From Locusta migratoria (Eukaryota; Arthropoda; Insecta; Orthoptera; Acrididae): a stretch of DNA of 64,000 nucleotides. Both the position numbers and the translations under genes were made by a program. The stretch lies in assembly GCA_026315105.1 (NCBI GenBank), contig CM048746.1:143450730-143514729 (forward strand). Direction: 5' to 3'. How positions within the stretch are numbered: the first letter of the stretch is position 1; every line of letters starts with the position of its first letter. This document shows, piece after piece, positions 33,618 through 44,758 of this stretch. The notes beneath the pieces were generated by a model. That model was not told the origin of the DNA and did not search any database. It worked only from the letters and a program-made list of their open reading frames with translations.

Positions 33618-33714
33618 TCACATGTCAATTCTAGTATAATATATTTGTCCAACGAATACCCGTTTATTATCATCATTTCCTGTTGGTGTAACAATTTTAA
33701 TGGCCTGTAGTATA

Positions 33715-35440
33715 TATGTATACTACATACTACTACTACTGACATACTATGACACGTGGAAGGTACATGATCGTGTAGTAACGTGTGGTCCTGCATTGGA
33801 TTGCTCAAAAATGGCGTATTGGGTGACGTGCAGAAAGAGTATGGCTACTGATCGCTGGATGACGTTCTCTTAGGTCAGAGTGCTCACAGTTCCCTGGACA
33901 CGCACCTCCTGTGATGTGTTGTTGTTTTCATTAGTACCCCACACTATAAGACCTTGAATTTGCGCTGTATACACCGTAAGAGTGGTCTATATATGACGAA
34001 TCAAAATGCGCTCACCATTTTCAAACAAACAAATCCGGAATTCGTTGGAAACGCTAGATGATGTCATTTTCGTCCCCAAGGACGTCCTTATAAACTCCAA
34101 TTGCGTCTATCAAGTTTCTGAACACTGTTCAAAGGTAGTCGGAGATATGTACGAAACCTACGTAACCCCTCCAGTAAATGTTACCCCATGTTCATCATAA
34201 AAAAGACGACAGTTCATACAAAAAAAGAGGACACTTTATTGTTAACGTAATGTACTTTACAACTTTATTAATGAACCACGTAATACTACTACAAACTCAA
34301 ACAGTAACCTTCTGTGTTTATTGTAAACCAAAAATTATGAACCTTGATAGTTTATTCACATCGATACACTCAACTGTCTCATTCTTTTCTTTTTCTTTTT
34401 TAAATCGACTATATTGGGTGGACGAGGAAATCTCTCTCAAGATCTTTTTGTTTTTCAACAAGTACTGATAAAATCTCATGCATTACAAAGGTTTGATATC
34501 ATACTGTACACATACAATAGCTTTTATATTTTCCATTTTAAATCTAGTCCTGCCTTTTATCCACTGTGTTCACAAAAGATAACACGCGTTCTGTGTTAGC
34601 GTTATGACTAGGTATAGAAAAAAATTTCTACAATTTTCACCAGCTCAGAATTTCTGATAATAGATGACTGGTTCCAATACGCACACCACACTCCAGCAGC
34701 TGGTATGTTCTGTTTGCTTTGATAAATTTTCAAAAATTACAAAACTGAACAAAGCCCGGTGCATCATTAATGTTTACACTTGTCTGATCATTGGGATACA
34801 CAATACAGTTTTGAACATCCACGAGATAGGAATTACTGAGAGCTGCATCCACATGATTGGTCTGAACTGTTGATACTGTGCCGTCCACTTCTGTAGATAT
34901 TCAACACCAGAACAGTACACATCTGACATCTCTTTGGCAATACTGGCACACTATTGTGTACTACTTCCCTTTTAAGTGTCAGTATTGCCTTTATTTGTAA
35001 GGCTGTATAATTCTGTTTCTTTCTTTTCTCTAGGGTTTCTAAGGTAGATTCTAAAATAAAAATCGATTCAGCTGCAGAATTTTATTCCTTCTCCACGTTC
35101 AGTATGTTTTTATTGAAAACTAACATCAAAGACTGAACAAACTCCAATCTAGATTCACTTAGTTCATCATCAAAAAAAAGTTTTAAGTGCCACAGGAATA
35201 GAACTTTGAAAAAAAAGTAAGATTTCATTGCAGGAAAATATGAATCAACCTCTCAGTACAAGGAAATTGAACTAACCACCTCCTATTTGTATGGTATAAG
35301 AACTGCTGGTAGTTGTCCTACACTAAATTTGGAGCAAAAGGCTGCCTGCGACCTCTAACACACAATACAGCTTTAACCTAAACCACAAAGTATATCAAAA
35401 ACAACACCAAAGAACATAATGCAGAAGAAAGAATACACTT
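33715..35440. other. No gene recognised
   Basis: AT-rich with short chance frames (34006-34873). No motif, no repeat termini. Confidence 0.5.
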
Positions 35441-35533
35441 AGGTTAGTTAAAGTTACTTTAATTAGATTGTAAGTCGAGAGACTGATAACCACTATAGTT
35501 AAGTCCAACACATTTACAAACAACTGAACTTTT
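35441..35533 (+). mobile_element. SINE-1 tail fragment
   Basis: TAGGTTAGTTAAAGTTACTT, AGATTGTAAGTCGAGAGACTGATAACCAC-like order in shorter pieces, and ACATTTACAAACAACTGAAC. Head missing. Confidence 0.6.
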
Positions 35534-36167
35534 TCTTTCTTTTTAATTTTAATTTTTATTTTTTATGCCATTGTGAACGTTGTTTACTGTTGCAGGTTGA
35601 TGTATTGATTGTTTCTATTTGATAGTCTCTGCTAATTTGAGCAAGTGTGAAAGTTATATGGTACATTCCTGAATCTGAGAAGTGATGTGTTTTATTGCTT
35701 AAGATGTGTACCAATTTCTGTTGTAGTATGCTATTTGCACAAGAAGTTTCTTTCATTTCAAGTTAACTTAGTATGCCCCCTATTCCTTTTTTTTATAGAA
35801 ATTTTATGTAATTCATGAACAGCGATGTATTTGATTACATTTGTATTTCATTCTTAAGAGCCAGAAAATGTTCTATTTTGTTATTTGCTTTTGTGTATTA
35901 TCCATTATTGAGCTGTGAAAGGAATTTCCCATTGCAATATGGTTAACGTGGTCACATTTTCTCCCTGTCAGTTGGGTGTAGAATTTTCGTTTCTTTATGA
36001 ATATTCGATTTGACTATAGTTTTTTGTGTCAATGTTGTTGACATGATTAGATAGTGATTTATGTTGTTGAAGTTCTCTACTATTGACATATCTTGGAATT
36101 ATGTATGTTGTGTTTCTCTATACACCAATGTACAAAACGAATGTTACATTTTTATTGAGCTTGGTGG

Positions 36168-36168
<1 letters not shown>

Positions 36169-36231
<63 letters not shown>
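36169..36231. repeat. (TA)31 microsatellite
   Basis: Uninterrupted TA dinucleotide repeat of about 62 bases. It yields an Ile/Tyr-repeat frame that is not a protein. Confidence 0.98.
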
Positions 36232-36753
36232 CTTATTCACCATTTTATATGTGCCATTGGTGTCACATTTGTCAAAAATGTACGTATTACATATTTTCTT
36301 TTACAATCAACCGTGATTTTCAGTATCGTTCCTGGATGCTGAATGTTTTGTGTCGTAGGTGATTACAGAACATATCTGCTATTGTATCACATATGCCTAA
36401 GCCCTTGACCTGTCCGTTTTCTTCTTGATTAATATTATCACTGAATGCAAAGTACAGTAGTTGAGGACGATATCTTGTAATATTGAAAATATTCTCTTGA
36501 GAAAATTTTCTGTTTTTACGTAAATAATTATTTATTTTATGGCTTTTTTAGTAGGGAAATTGTACTAAAGTTTTGTGACAAGTAATGATATAAAATCGCT
36601 ATCAGCTGTATTGTGTACTGCTTTTGCGTCTCTGGCTATTTTGAAGTTATTTAATGTGTATATTGTTTCCTATGTGAAGCAATTTTCAGAAATTGATTGA
36701 CCTTCTTGGATAGTTTGTATGACTGTCTCTCCATAATTTACACGCCAGGTTCG

Positions 36754-36756
<3 letters not shown>

Positions 36757-36813
<57 letters not shown>
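36757..36813. repeat. 57-base T homopolymer
   Basis: Uninterrupted T run. Could be the reverse of a poly-A retroposon tail, but no retroposon body is recognisable upstream on the minus strand. Confidence 0.97.
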
Positions 36814-36819
<6 letters not shown>

Positions 36820-38759
36820 TCTCTAATTTTGATGTCGAATTGCTCAAGTGTGTTGGAATTTAAACATCAGGCGTGTGGCTTGTATATGCCCTAGTTTTTG
36901 TGTTTGTATCCCTTACTTTATTGGATTCATTTTGCACGTGTATAGGGCATTCTTCTCTATAGCTTTGTTATCTATGGAATATTGTTCATTCTGTTAACTT
37001 TCACAGTGTGAGGTGCATTGTTTGATGTCGATATTAACAGTCGTTTTTTGGTTTATTATTTCATCTTATTTCATTTCTGTAAAATATGTTATTCTCATTC
37101 ATAGGATATTACATCTGTGTTATTACCTAGTCTACTGTAGGATGTGTGTGTTTCCACAATTTTTCCCTTTTTTGGTTCTTATGTTATTTAAAGTTTAGAA
37201 TTTACCTTTCGTACCTTATGCTACAGATCTTAAAGTAATCCTTGTAAAGTTTGTTCTGAATTTATTCCAGTACAAGGATCTATTTATTAGGGTATCAGAT
37301 ATTGGTTTTTTGTTTATATATGTCTAAAATGTATATATTTATAATCTTCTTCTTCTTGTTGTTGTATAACAGCTTTCACTGGTCCTGCTTTTAACTTCAC
37401 ATTATTTGTACACTGACTTTTGTATCCAAGATTAAGATGAAAGTAGTTTTGAATCACATCTAACGTACGAGAAATTTTGTTAAATTTCATATGTGAAATT
37501 GTTTTGGAAATCTTCCTTCCTGTGTTTTTGAAAAAACTGTGAAAATTCTGATCTTCGGAAGTTAGATATTCTGCGTAATGCAGCGGGCATAATACTTCCA
37601 AGGAGATACATTAAAATACTATTACTAACATTAGCAAATGGAATATTCCGAAGATTTATTTTAACCAATTTCCCTACACGATTAAAATCTTAAAAAGATA
37701 GGAACAGTGGAAAATATGGAAACATAACTTACGCAAAGAAATGCATTTGAAAATGAGACCAAAGTTTCTAACCTCATTGCGCTGAGCTTTGAAATATACG
37801 ATCATTTTTCCTGTTTCATTATGCATATCGAGTATGTAACAATTACAATCATTCATAAAACTAGGATTATATGAGTAAAAATAATAAGTTTGGGGTTTAT
37901 CTCTGGACAAACAGTTTATTTGGTACAAGCTCCCTTGTTAAGACAAGTTTTTATTATTATTAAATTATTTTTAATGTTTCTCTCAATGGTTCACTGGAAA
38001 AAGGATGACCACTCTCTTGACGGGACATGAAAACCTAATTATCCTTTTTTCCGTACATTATTTCGTAGTTACAACGCATCTATATCACATGAAAAAGCGA
38101 GAACTTGCTCTTTAGTATGGATTGTCATAGTTTTACTGTTCATCGAGACCATTTGAAATGTGTGCTATGAAACGGAAATGAATACCAAACAACAATATCT
38201 GCGAGGGAAGTACAATAATAAAGCTCGTACATCCATATTTAGACTGCTTTTATATAAGGTAAAATTTTTTATTACAACTTAATTTCATATTAAAGGAAGA
38301 TTTCTAACTTAATCGCAGTTACTGTGTAATATGAACCTAAAACGATATTTGTGTATTTTTAAATGGGCATCAGTCAGCAATAAGATGATTTTTAGTTGGC
38401 CACTGATTATAGCACTTCGTATATAACTGCACCTAGTGACATTCAAAGGGCTACAGTATCCCAGTTAATGAAAATCATTGTTATTTTTATAGAGGCAATA
38501 GTCAATGATTCCCGCCCTTTAAAATAAGACGAATCACGAGTTTTCACTCATGACCCTTTGCAAATGGAACATAGCTGGCAGCACAAACCGATGTTGCGTA
38601 TCTGTAATGCTTTCTAACGCCACCACTAGATGGCATTACTGTCAGTTACGCTGTCACACGTGCATTGCATTATTTAGTGGCGCTATAGTTTACCGAGTAT
38701 TTTATCATACAATAACTAAGTTATTACTTTTATTGGACAGGTTCAGAGACAATTTTAAC

Positions 38760-39355
38760 TGTAAATTCTGAAAGCCACAAATAAATACTTGTTGCACGTG
38801 TGAGGAGCCAAATGTTCAGCAGAAGTTTCATCGACTAAATGAAGCAGCGAAGTGCAGAACTCTGATTGAGCTGCTTCTTCATAAGAACAGGTGCAGAAAA
38901 TTTTACATTGCTGTCCAACATTAGATATCACAAGCAGTTACATTAGAAGACAATTCGATTTCATTCATAACGTCTTTTTAGCAAAACTTCCAGTGCAAGA
39001 TGCATTTCATTTAAGACAACTTACTGTTAATGTATATTTCATACACAATATAAAGACTGACAAAAGGAGAGTATACATCTACCATTTTACTTTTTATAGG
39101 ACCAGATTTGGTTGCATTACTGCTTCTACAACAATCATTAGGCTTATTACTCTCACTTCACATATGGGACTCCATTGTCGCCAATTGACTGAGCCAAATA
39201 AACCATCTTGCTCATCAGGAAAGCTTCCTCTTAGGTGCAATACAATAAAAGTCTTGGAAAAAATGCAGCGTTATATGCCTGAAGAACACATGCCTTTCTA
39301 TGAAGAAATTTTGAAGTGGCCTGTAGTGAACGACAACCCAGACGATGGGTAAATG
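38760..39355 (+). pseudogene. Transposon-encoded protein relic (family uncertain)
   Basis: Two linked frames. 38760-38930 reads CKPQINTCCTCEE with a Cys-x2-Cys pattern, followed by a basic/His region. 38940-39352 reads FDFIHNVFLAKLPVQDAFHL, RQLTVNVYFIHNIKTDKRRV and, at the end, KVLEKMQRYMPEEHMPFYEE and ILKWPVVNDNPDDG. The order KTD-C-x2-C zinc pattern, then Y/F..LP.P..PVQ..FYLRQL..Y.F.IHN, then PFY..L matches a large family of insect proteins that I recall as transposon-borne. The middle catalytic part is missing. I cannot name the superfamily. Frameshifts between the blocks show that it is dead. Confidence 0.5.
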
Positions 39356-39597
39356 GACTGTGAAATATGGATTTTTGTCGTAGAATTGCGCATACATATT
39401 GTAAAAAGTAGAAGTGTACATGTCGTATTGTTTGGTTTGAATGTAACGATAATATGAAGAAAAAGGAGTATATGGTTTCAGAAGATTTTTTTACGTTTCT
39501 TTTAAAAATGCATCAGTTTGCAACTTTTAACAATTAATTACGTTACTTTAATATTACCCTAGAAATCCAGTGTTATGTCAAAATACGCATTTGTATA

Positions 39598-39690
39598 ATA
39601 CTGCCGCGAGTCTTCTGACGGAACGCTTGGTGCAGTGGTTAGCATCGCAGATCGCTGTGCTTGCGGTCACCAATTCAAATCCCACCAGGT
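39598..39690 (+). mobile_element. tRNA-like sequence, possible SINE head
   Basis: GCTTGGTGCAGTGGTTAGCA resembles an A box and CCAATTCAAATCCCACC a B box, about 35 bases apart. It has no full tRNA fold, and the body after it does not match the other SINEs here. Confidence 0.35.
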
Positions 39691-39786
39691 GCAGAAAAAA
39701 TTATTTCTTTGTATTTACTGTTTCAATAATATTCTACGTTTTCTTATGTTTGATGTACTTGTAAGTTCCTGAAAATTCTTTCTGTG

Positions 39787-39794
39787 TATAAATA
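39787..39794 (+). promoter_or_regulatory. Probable LTR TATA box
   Basis: TATAAATA inside GTGTATAAATAGTGGAGCAC, about 120 bases upstream of TTTATTTACGACCAACC near the presumed LTR end. Position and context fit an LTR core promoter. No function can be shown from sequence alone. Confidence 0.5.
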
Positions 39795-40199
39795 GTGGAG
39801 CACTCTAAGCTGGAGGCAATCTGTACTGAGTGTACACTTGTGTTAGTAGCAAACGTGTTAAATGTGTAAAGTGTTGTGCTTTATTTACGACCAACCTTCG
39901 ATTTCCGGACCACCAGCAGTTCTCAACGTGACATTCTCTGGTGGAGGAGCCGGGTATTTCAGTAATTAATCTGAATCATCGTGGCTCCGATTAGGTAGCG
40001 GAAGAGCCGCCGCCTACACGGACAAGAACCCGTATACAAAGGGCATACTGACTACCTCCGTCCGTAGATCCGTGACAGACACACTGATACGAAACCAGCG
40101 GTTAGCCAGCTGCACATCAGACAGCTATCGGTTTTCTCTGGAGACGCTGGACAGAACCCAAACATATTGCTGAAAAGATTCAACTGAGTCGCCAAGTTT

Positions 40200-40684
40200 A
40201 ATAGGCGGGACCAAATTATGTGATCGGCAAACGTATTTTCTACCTGGGTAGGATGGCGGAACAGTGGTTCGAAAATAACGAGGACAAGCTCGATAGCTGG
40301 GAAAAATTCCAGACTTAACTTAAGAAGACCACCAGAAAATAGTCCGTTTATCGGAAGAGCAATTGAAGAACAGGGCCCAACGACATGGTGAGACAACGCA
40401 GTCGTATATACAGTGTGTTTTGACCCTATGTCACGTAGCAACCCGGATGTGACGGAGGCCGATAAAATATCAGAAGGGCATTGCAGAAGACATGTATCGA
40501 GGTCTTCAGTTAAGAGACGTTTCAACGACACAAGATTTTATCCAAAGGTAGGCAACAGAGTAGAGTTGGACGAAAGAAGTATGAAATGTAGTCGCTATGA
40601 CCGTTTTGTATGTCGAGCATAATTTAGCTTCTCTAATACGACAAATTTTGAGAGAAGAATTACAACAGTTAATGGCGGCCGGGA
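40200..40684 (+). pseudogene. Gypsy gag, N-terminal part, broken
   Basis: Frames with shifts read VIGKRIFYLGRMAEQWFEN, EDKLDSWEKFQT (a stop follows), SYIQCVLTLCHVATRM and VEHNLASLIRQILREELQQL. This order of a hydrophobic capsid-like helix with AEQWFEN, then SYIQ.VL.LC, then a LIRQI.REE segment is that of the retrotransposon gag capsid. The DNA transposon enters right after LMAAG. Reading resumes at 43929 on the other side. Confidence 0.72.
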
Positions 40685-41040
40685 CTGTAGTCCAGTCAAA
40701 TCCTGCACATAAAGGGCTCAAAGTCGAAAAATTTGGTGTAATTGTTTTTAGTGGCTTATTTTATGTTTTTTGGGGGGCTGAATACGAATCTGAAGTTTTC
40801 CAACAAAAATTCCGTCGGCAAATAAGAGAAATCATCAAAAAACAACAAAAAATCACAACTGTCAATGGTTTTCAGCTTATAACTTGCAAAGTAAGCTATT
40901 TACACAAAAAGTGGCCCAGTAATAAAATGAAGAGGAGAAAATTACCCACAATTTACGTCTGTAACATTTTTTGTACGTCGTATGGTTTCCATGTAAAACA
41001 GCGTTGAAAAAGCGCTGAAATCAGTAAATTTTGGAAAATA
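40685..41040 (+). repeat. Left terminal inverted repeat
   Basis: Complementary to 43577-43928 with scattered mismatches and small indels. A 136-codon open frame runs across it (40597-41007), but it is just repeat read-through joined to gag. Confidence 0.85.
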
Positions 41041-41394
41041 GAAAAAAATGCATGTTTTTTCGGGTACATCATTTCATCAGCAGTTCCTTGCCTTTCAACG
41101 TGTTTACCTTGCGACCCATGGAAGCAGCTCTTCTTCTTGTGGCCGTGCACTCAGCTGCGCGCCCTCGCTGACTCGCTGTCCGTTTACCTGTGGCTGCGGC
41201 CCGCCCCTCCATCCCACCTTTGCGGCCGCTGCCCTTAAATTCTTCCTGCCGAAACACCGAACTGTCCTCAATTCTCCAGTTTTTGTACGTTCGCTGCCGT
41301 TATCGTGTTATTTCTCTTTCTCTCAAAGACTTGAAGCTATATTAGAATGTTTTTGTTGAGATATAGCGCAACAACTTGGACGCAATGTTGATTG

Positions 41395-43478
41395 ATGTGT
41401 TTTATTTGTGAGAAAGATTTAGGTGAGGGTGCAGTGATAGTGGTCAAGGAAAAAGGAATAGAAACTTTACGTGATGCTAGTATAAAAAGAAATGATAGGA
41501 AGGTGGCTGTTTTAGTGGGTAAAACATCTGTCAGTGTGCATGTTTCATGCCAGAAAAGTTACATAAATGAAAGAATGACAGATGCCTACTTGAAGAAAGC
41601 TGCTGAACCAAGCACATCTCCAGGTAAATTAAGATCATCCTCTGACTATTTCCATTGGAAAACACATTGTTTTTTGTCTGGAACGGGTATTCCTGACGAT
41701 TACGCAAGGTCACAACAACGACTGCCTCCTCATACACGTAATTTGGGCATCTGGTGAAAGGAATACAAACAGGCAAGCGGAACCTCTGAGTGAGCGCAAC
41801 AGGCATCGTGGGGATGGCTGAGGAGGAAGTTTGACAGAAGGGCATCAGGCTTTCTTCTACGCTCTACATTTGGAGCTTTTCCGTTGAACGCAGGCTCTCG
41901 GATAAGTGAAAAGGTGGAGACTAACAGAGTGAATAATGTAGTGAAAATTAGTGATGAAATCGTCCCCATCAATCCTATGACTATTTTTCAAAGAATGGTA
42001 ATTGCTAAACAGTCCGATGAAGAACTTGAAGAGTTCTTAAAGTACGAACTTTGCCCTTATCCATTGTCTCTTTTTAATGGGTATGGTATGAGGAAAGGAA
42101 CAAAGTCTTCTGATCAGGTAAATCTTCAGGTATATGTGTCCGTCATAGATGGAGGATACTTGCTGCACCGAGTCGTGTGAACCAGGGTCAATCATTTTTA
42201 TCGATTTATGAGAGTTAAATTGCATTTGTTAATGCTGTAAGGACAATGCTGTAGTTGTCTTCGATTGTTATTCTCAAGAGGGTACTAAATATGGAGAGAG
42301 AGCAAAAAGGTCACGCAGACGCATGTCAGTAGATGTCATGTTTGACGAAAGAATGATGCCGACAGTTTCCCAAGAGAAATTTGTAATTAATATGAGAAAC
42401 AAAAGCCGTCTCATCTCAATGGTGAAGTGCAAGTTTGCAGCAGATGGAATTCAAACGAAGCAGGCAACAGAGGATGCAGATACACTTATTGTAACCACAG
42501 CAATTGATCTTGCACAACAACATAACTCTGTTGTTATTGTGGGTGAAGACATAGATTTGCTTGTGATCATGATTGATCGTTGTCAGGGTGTACATTCTAA
42601 TGTATACTTTCTGAAGCCAGGCAAAGGGATAGCGCCAAAACAGATTTTTTCTCCTGACTGCCTACCAGAAAAATCTATTAGTGACAACCTATTGTTTCTG
42701 CATGCCATGGGAGGATGTGACGGAACTTCAGCCTTGTTCAGACTAGGAAAGATGTTTCTCCAAACCCTAAAGAAAAAGCCTGCTCTTACCAAGACCATAG
42801 AAATTTTTAATGATCCTACTGTACATACTGACGCTGTCACTAATGCTGGTCTAACGTTTCTCACTGCGTTGTATAAATTGACCGTAATGGAAGCCGCGTC
42901 CTTGAATAGATTGCGGTGTAAACACTACATAAGGTCAGCGTCAGAAGAACAGCCCATTTGGCGGCTCACCTCCTACCGAGGCTGCAGCACAGCAACATAC
43001 GCTGAGAGTATATTTTCAAGTGCAGCAGTGGCTTGGAAATGAAAAAGATCCTGGACAGTGGGGTTGGAAGAAAACCAAAGATGGTCAGCAGTCGGTGCCA
43101 ACGCTACAGCCACAAGCACCAGAATCAGTTTGGAAACTTTTTTCTTGTAAGTGTATGGAGACCTGTCAGACCAACTGTGGATGCAAGAACACAGGTCTCA
43201 ACTGTTCCAATGTGTGCCTGAAGTGCGAGAACAGCTGCAATAACAGGGCCGTCGCGGAAATTGAAGAACAAACTGAAGATGACCCCGAGTTCTCTAAATT
43301 ACTTGAAGGTAACTATGCAGAAATAATGCTATTGCATCTTTATTTCTTTCATACCTATTCAATAAATTGTGAAGTATTTGGGATTACGGCATTGATTGTT
43401 TTAGGCGTTGAAGACCTGGAAGGCTGTTCCGAAGAAATTACGCAACCCGTGTCTAAGAAGGCCCGTATCAGCACATAA
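41395..43478 (+). pseudogene. Transposon protein: Cys/His N-terminus, XPG/FEN1-like core, CXC C-terminus
   Basis: ATG at 41395 starts MCFICEKDLGEGAVIVVKEK with later VHVSCQKSY, a zinc-binding layout (C-x2-C ... H-x3-C). After decay at 41655-41880, 41884-42180 reads ISDEIVPINPMTIFQRMV, CPYPLSLFNGYGMRKGTKS and DGGYLLHRVV. 42243-42950 is open: AVVVFDCYSQEGTKYGER, SVDVMFDERMMPTVSQEKF, EDADTLIVTTAIDLA, VVIVGEDIDLLVIMI and FLHAMGGCDGTSALFRLGK, an acidic D/E-D-x-D arrangement as in XPG/FEN1 (PIN-fold) nucleases. After a frameshift near 42960 comes VYFQVQQWLGN and the tesmin-type CXC cluster CKCMETCQTNCGCKNTGLNC and C-x3-C-x2-C (43145-43230). It ends ...SKKARIST. Two or more frameshifts and an internal deletion mean this copy is dead. 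Catalytic role in transposition is inference. Confidence 0.72.
43309..43404 (+). other. Possible 96-bp intron in the CXC-domain exon
   Basis: GTAACTATG at 43309 and TGATTGTTTTAG ending at 43404 have good donor and acceptor form, with a pyrimidine-rich stretch before AG. Splicing joins KLLEG to VEDLEG in phase. The segment is also an open 32-codon multiple of three, so read-through is possible. Confidence 0.4.
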
Positions 43479-43576
43479 ATCATATAAAATTGTACAGCAC
43501 TTCCTCTCTTTTATAAGAATTTACAATAATGTTTAATTTCATGAAATAAAAACAATATATTAATGTTGTTTTTTAC

Positions 43577-43928
43577 TATTTTCAAAAAATGACTGATTTT
43601 CCTGATATTTTACCACTGTTTTTTTGTGGAAACCATACGACTTACAGAAAAATGTTAGATACATAAATTGTAGATAATTTTCTCCTCTTTATTTTACTAT
43701 TGGTCCACTTTTCGTGTAAATAGCTTTTTTTATGAGTTATAAGTTGATAACCGCAAAAAATGTGATTTTTAGTGATATTTTGTTGATTTCTCATATTTGC
43801 CGAGGGAAATTTTGTTGGAAAACTTCAGATTCGTTTTCAGCACCCAAAAAAACATAAAATAAGCCACTAAAAACAATTACACCAAATTTTTCGACTTCAA
43901 ACTACCATTTGACTGGACTACTGTTGGA
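43577..43928 (-). repeat. Right terminal inverted repeat
   Basis: Complement of the left arm, tip TCCAACAGTAGTCCAGTC. It is a few bases longer at the extreme end than the left copy. Confidence 0.85.
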
Positions 43929-44330
43929 CCGGGAGAACACCAGATTACGGCCTGGATGTCGGTCCTGTACGTCATGAGGGATCTGACGCTGCTGAGGAAG
44001 AGGTATTTCAAACATCAGCGTCTGTCTGCCCCGCCAGTCGCAACCGATGTGAAGAATGGCCTCGCCCTACTATGACTTACGGCACAGCCGCCAAACGGCA
44101 GCCCAGGAACCGACCGATATCCGATATGACTTACGCCGCAGCCGCCAAACTGCAGCCTAGGAACCGACCGACGCAGCCACAACCAAATCCTCTGGCAACT
44201 AAGACACATCGCGGGAGGACAGAGATCTGGAGCACAGGAGAAAACATGCCGTTGTGTTTTCACTGTGTGCTTCCTGGACATGTCGTATGATACTGTAGGT
44301 AGATAAGACCAGTATTTGACAATTATTATG
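43929..44330 (+). pseudogene. Gypsy gag, C-terminal part with zinc knuckle
   Basis: MTYAAAAKLQPRNRP and NPLATKTHRGRTEIWS lead to CFHCVLPGHVV-stop-YC, a C-x2-C-x4-H-x4-C nucleocapsid knuckle with a TGA where an Arg codon is expected. A short internal duplication is visible (MTYGTAAKRQPRNRP then MTYAAAAKLQPRNRP). The knuckle binds element RNA in intact relatives. Confidence 0.75.
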
Positions 44331-44589
44331 CCGCAAGACGCCAACCATCAGAGCAGTCCTTTCAACGGCGGTCATCTGAAGATGATTACTGTCGACTTAT
44401 GGGGCGAAGCCCGTCGCCGTATCCTGGACGTGGTCGCTTTCCAACACGCCGCTGTCATTCCGCCGTCCCCTTACAGTGATACCAGCCGCTCGCCTTGTTC
44501 AGGAAAACTAGGCGAGGCGACCGCCTACGGAAGTGAGGCCGCCGCAGATGAAAATCCTCCATGGACGACAGTCGCTAAGATGTCGAGAA

Positions 44590-44758
44590 ATGGCACTGAC
44601 TTTATCATCGACGACCAACCTGTCCGGGCACTAGTCGATTCAGGAGCTTCCTTCTGCGTATTGTCAAATGCCAACCGCGGCAGACTAAAGAACATAATAT
44701 TGTGTTATACAAGAGCAATTGTGCTGAAGGACGCAAATGGAAAATATGTCAGGTAGAC
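44590..44758 (+). pseudogene. Gypsy aspartic protease fragment
   Basis: GTDFIIDDQPVRALVDSGAS holds the catalytic D-S-G at 44637-44645, with FCVLSNANRGRLK after it and KDANGKYVR before a stop. In a shifted frame, AILGWDFLQVSQAVTDC continues the retropepsin pattern (GWDFL). It is preceded by an Arg/Ser/Pro-rich linker (44320-44580). No RT follows. Confidence 0.75.

Larger units (their letters stand above)
31395..33710 (+). mobile_element. Tc1-like DNA transposon with two nested insertions
   Basis: Bounded by TA dinucleotides (31393-31394, 33711-33712). Terminal inverted repeats of about 27 bp share CCATTAAAATTGTTACACC: CTCCTGACC... on the left, CTACAGGCC... as complement on the right. Without the LINE-C fragment (31476-32236) and SINE-1 (32879-33070) it is about 1.36 kb, the usual size of a Tc1 element. 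The interrupted sequence CTGTG/ATATG is intact in the fragment at 20558-20760. Confidence 0.93.
35540..38755. other. No gene recognised; AT-rich with simple repeats
   Basis: About 3.2 kb of strongly AT-rich DNA. Holds the (TA)n block at 36169-36231 and a 57-base T run at 36757-36813. Frames in it are low-complexity or chance. Confidence 0.55.
40685..43928 (+). mobile_element. DNA transposon with about 350-bp terminal inverted repeats encoding an XPG-like/CXC protein (Academ-like)
   Basis: 3.24 kb. Left arm 40685-41040 and right arm 43577-43928 are inverted copies: GTAGTCCAGTCAAAT at the tips, GTCGAAAAATTTGGTGTAAT and TTTTTAGTGGCTTATTTTAT inside, and a GTCGTATGGTTTCCA block at the inner end. 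CCGGGA flanks both sides (40679-40684 and 43929-43934). GGCCGGGA versus GACCGGGA would allow an 8-bp duplication with one mismatch. It interrupts the gag of a gypsy element. The encoded protein has XPG/FEN1-type acidic motifs and a CXC cysteine cluster. Long terminal repeats plus an XPG-type nuclease recall the Academ superfamily, but Academ elements are known for shorter duplications, so I leave the superfamily open. Confidence 0.82.

Noticed and set aside
36083..36316. 77-codon frame with an Ile/Tyr repeat
   Set aside because: Produced by the TA microsatellite; low complexity with no coding evidence.
40052..40531. 159-codon minus-strand frame
   Set aside because: Antisense of the gypsy gag, which is recognisable on the plus strand.
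40597..41007. 136-codon open frame next to gag
   Set aside because: Only its first 30 codons are gag; the rest is read-through of the DNA transposon's terminal inverted repeat.
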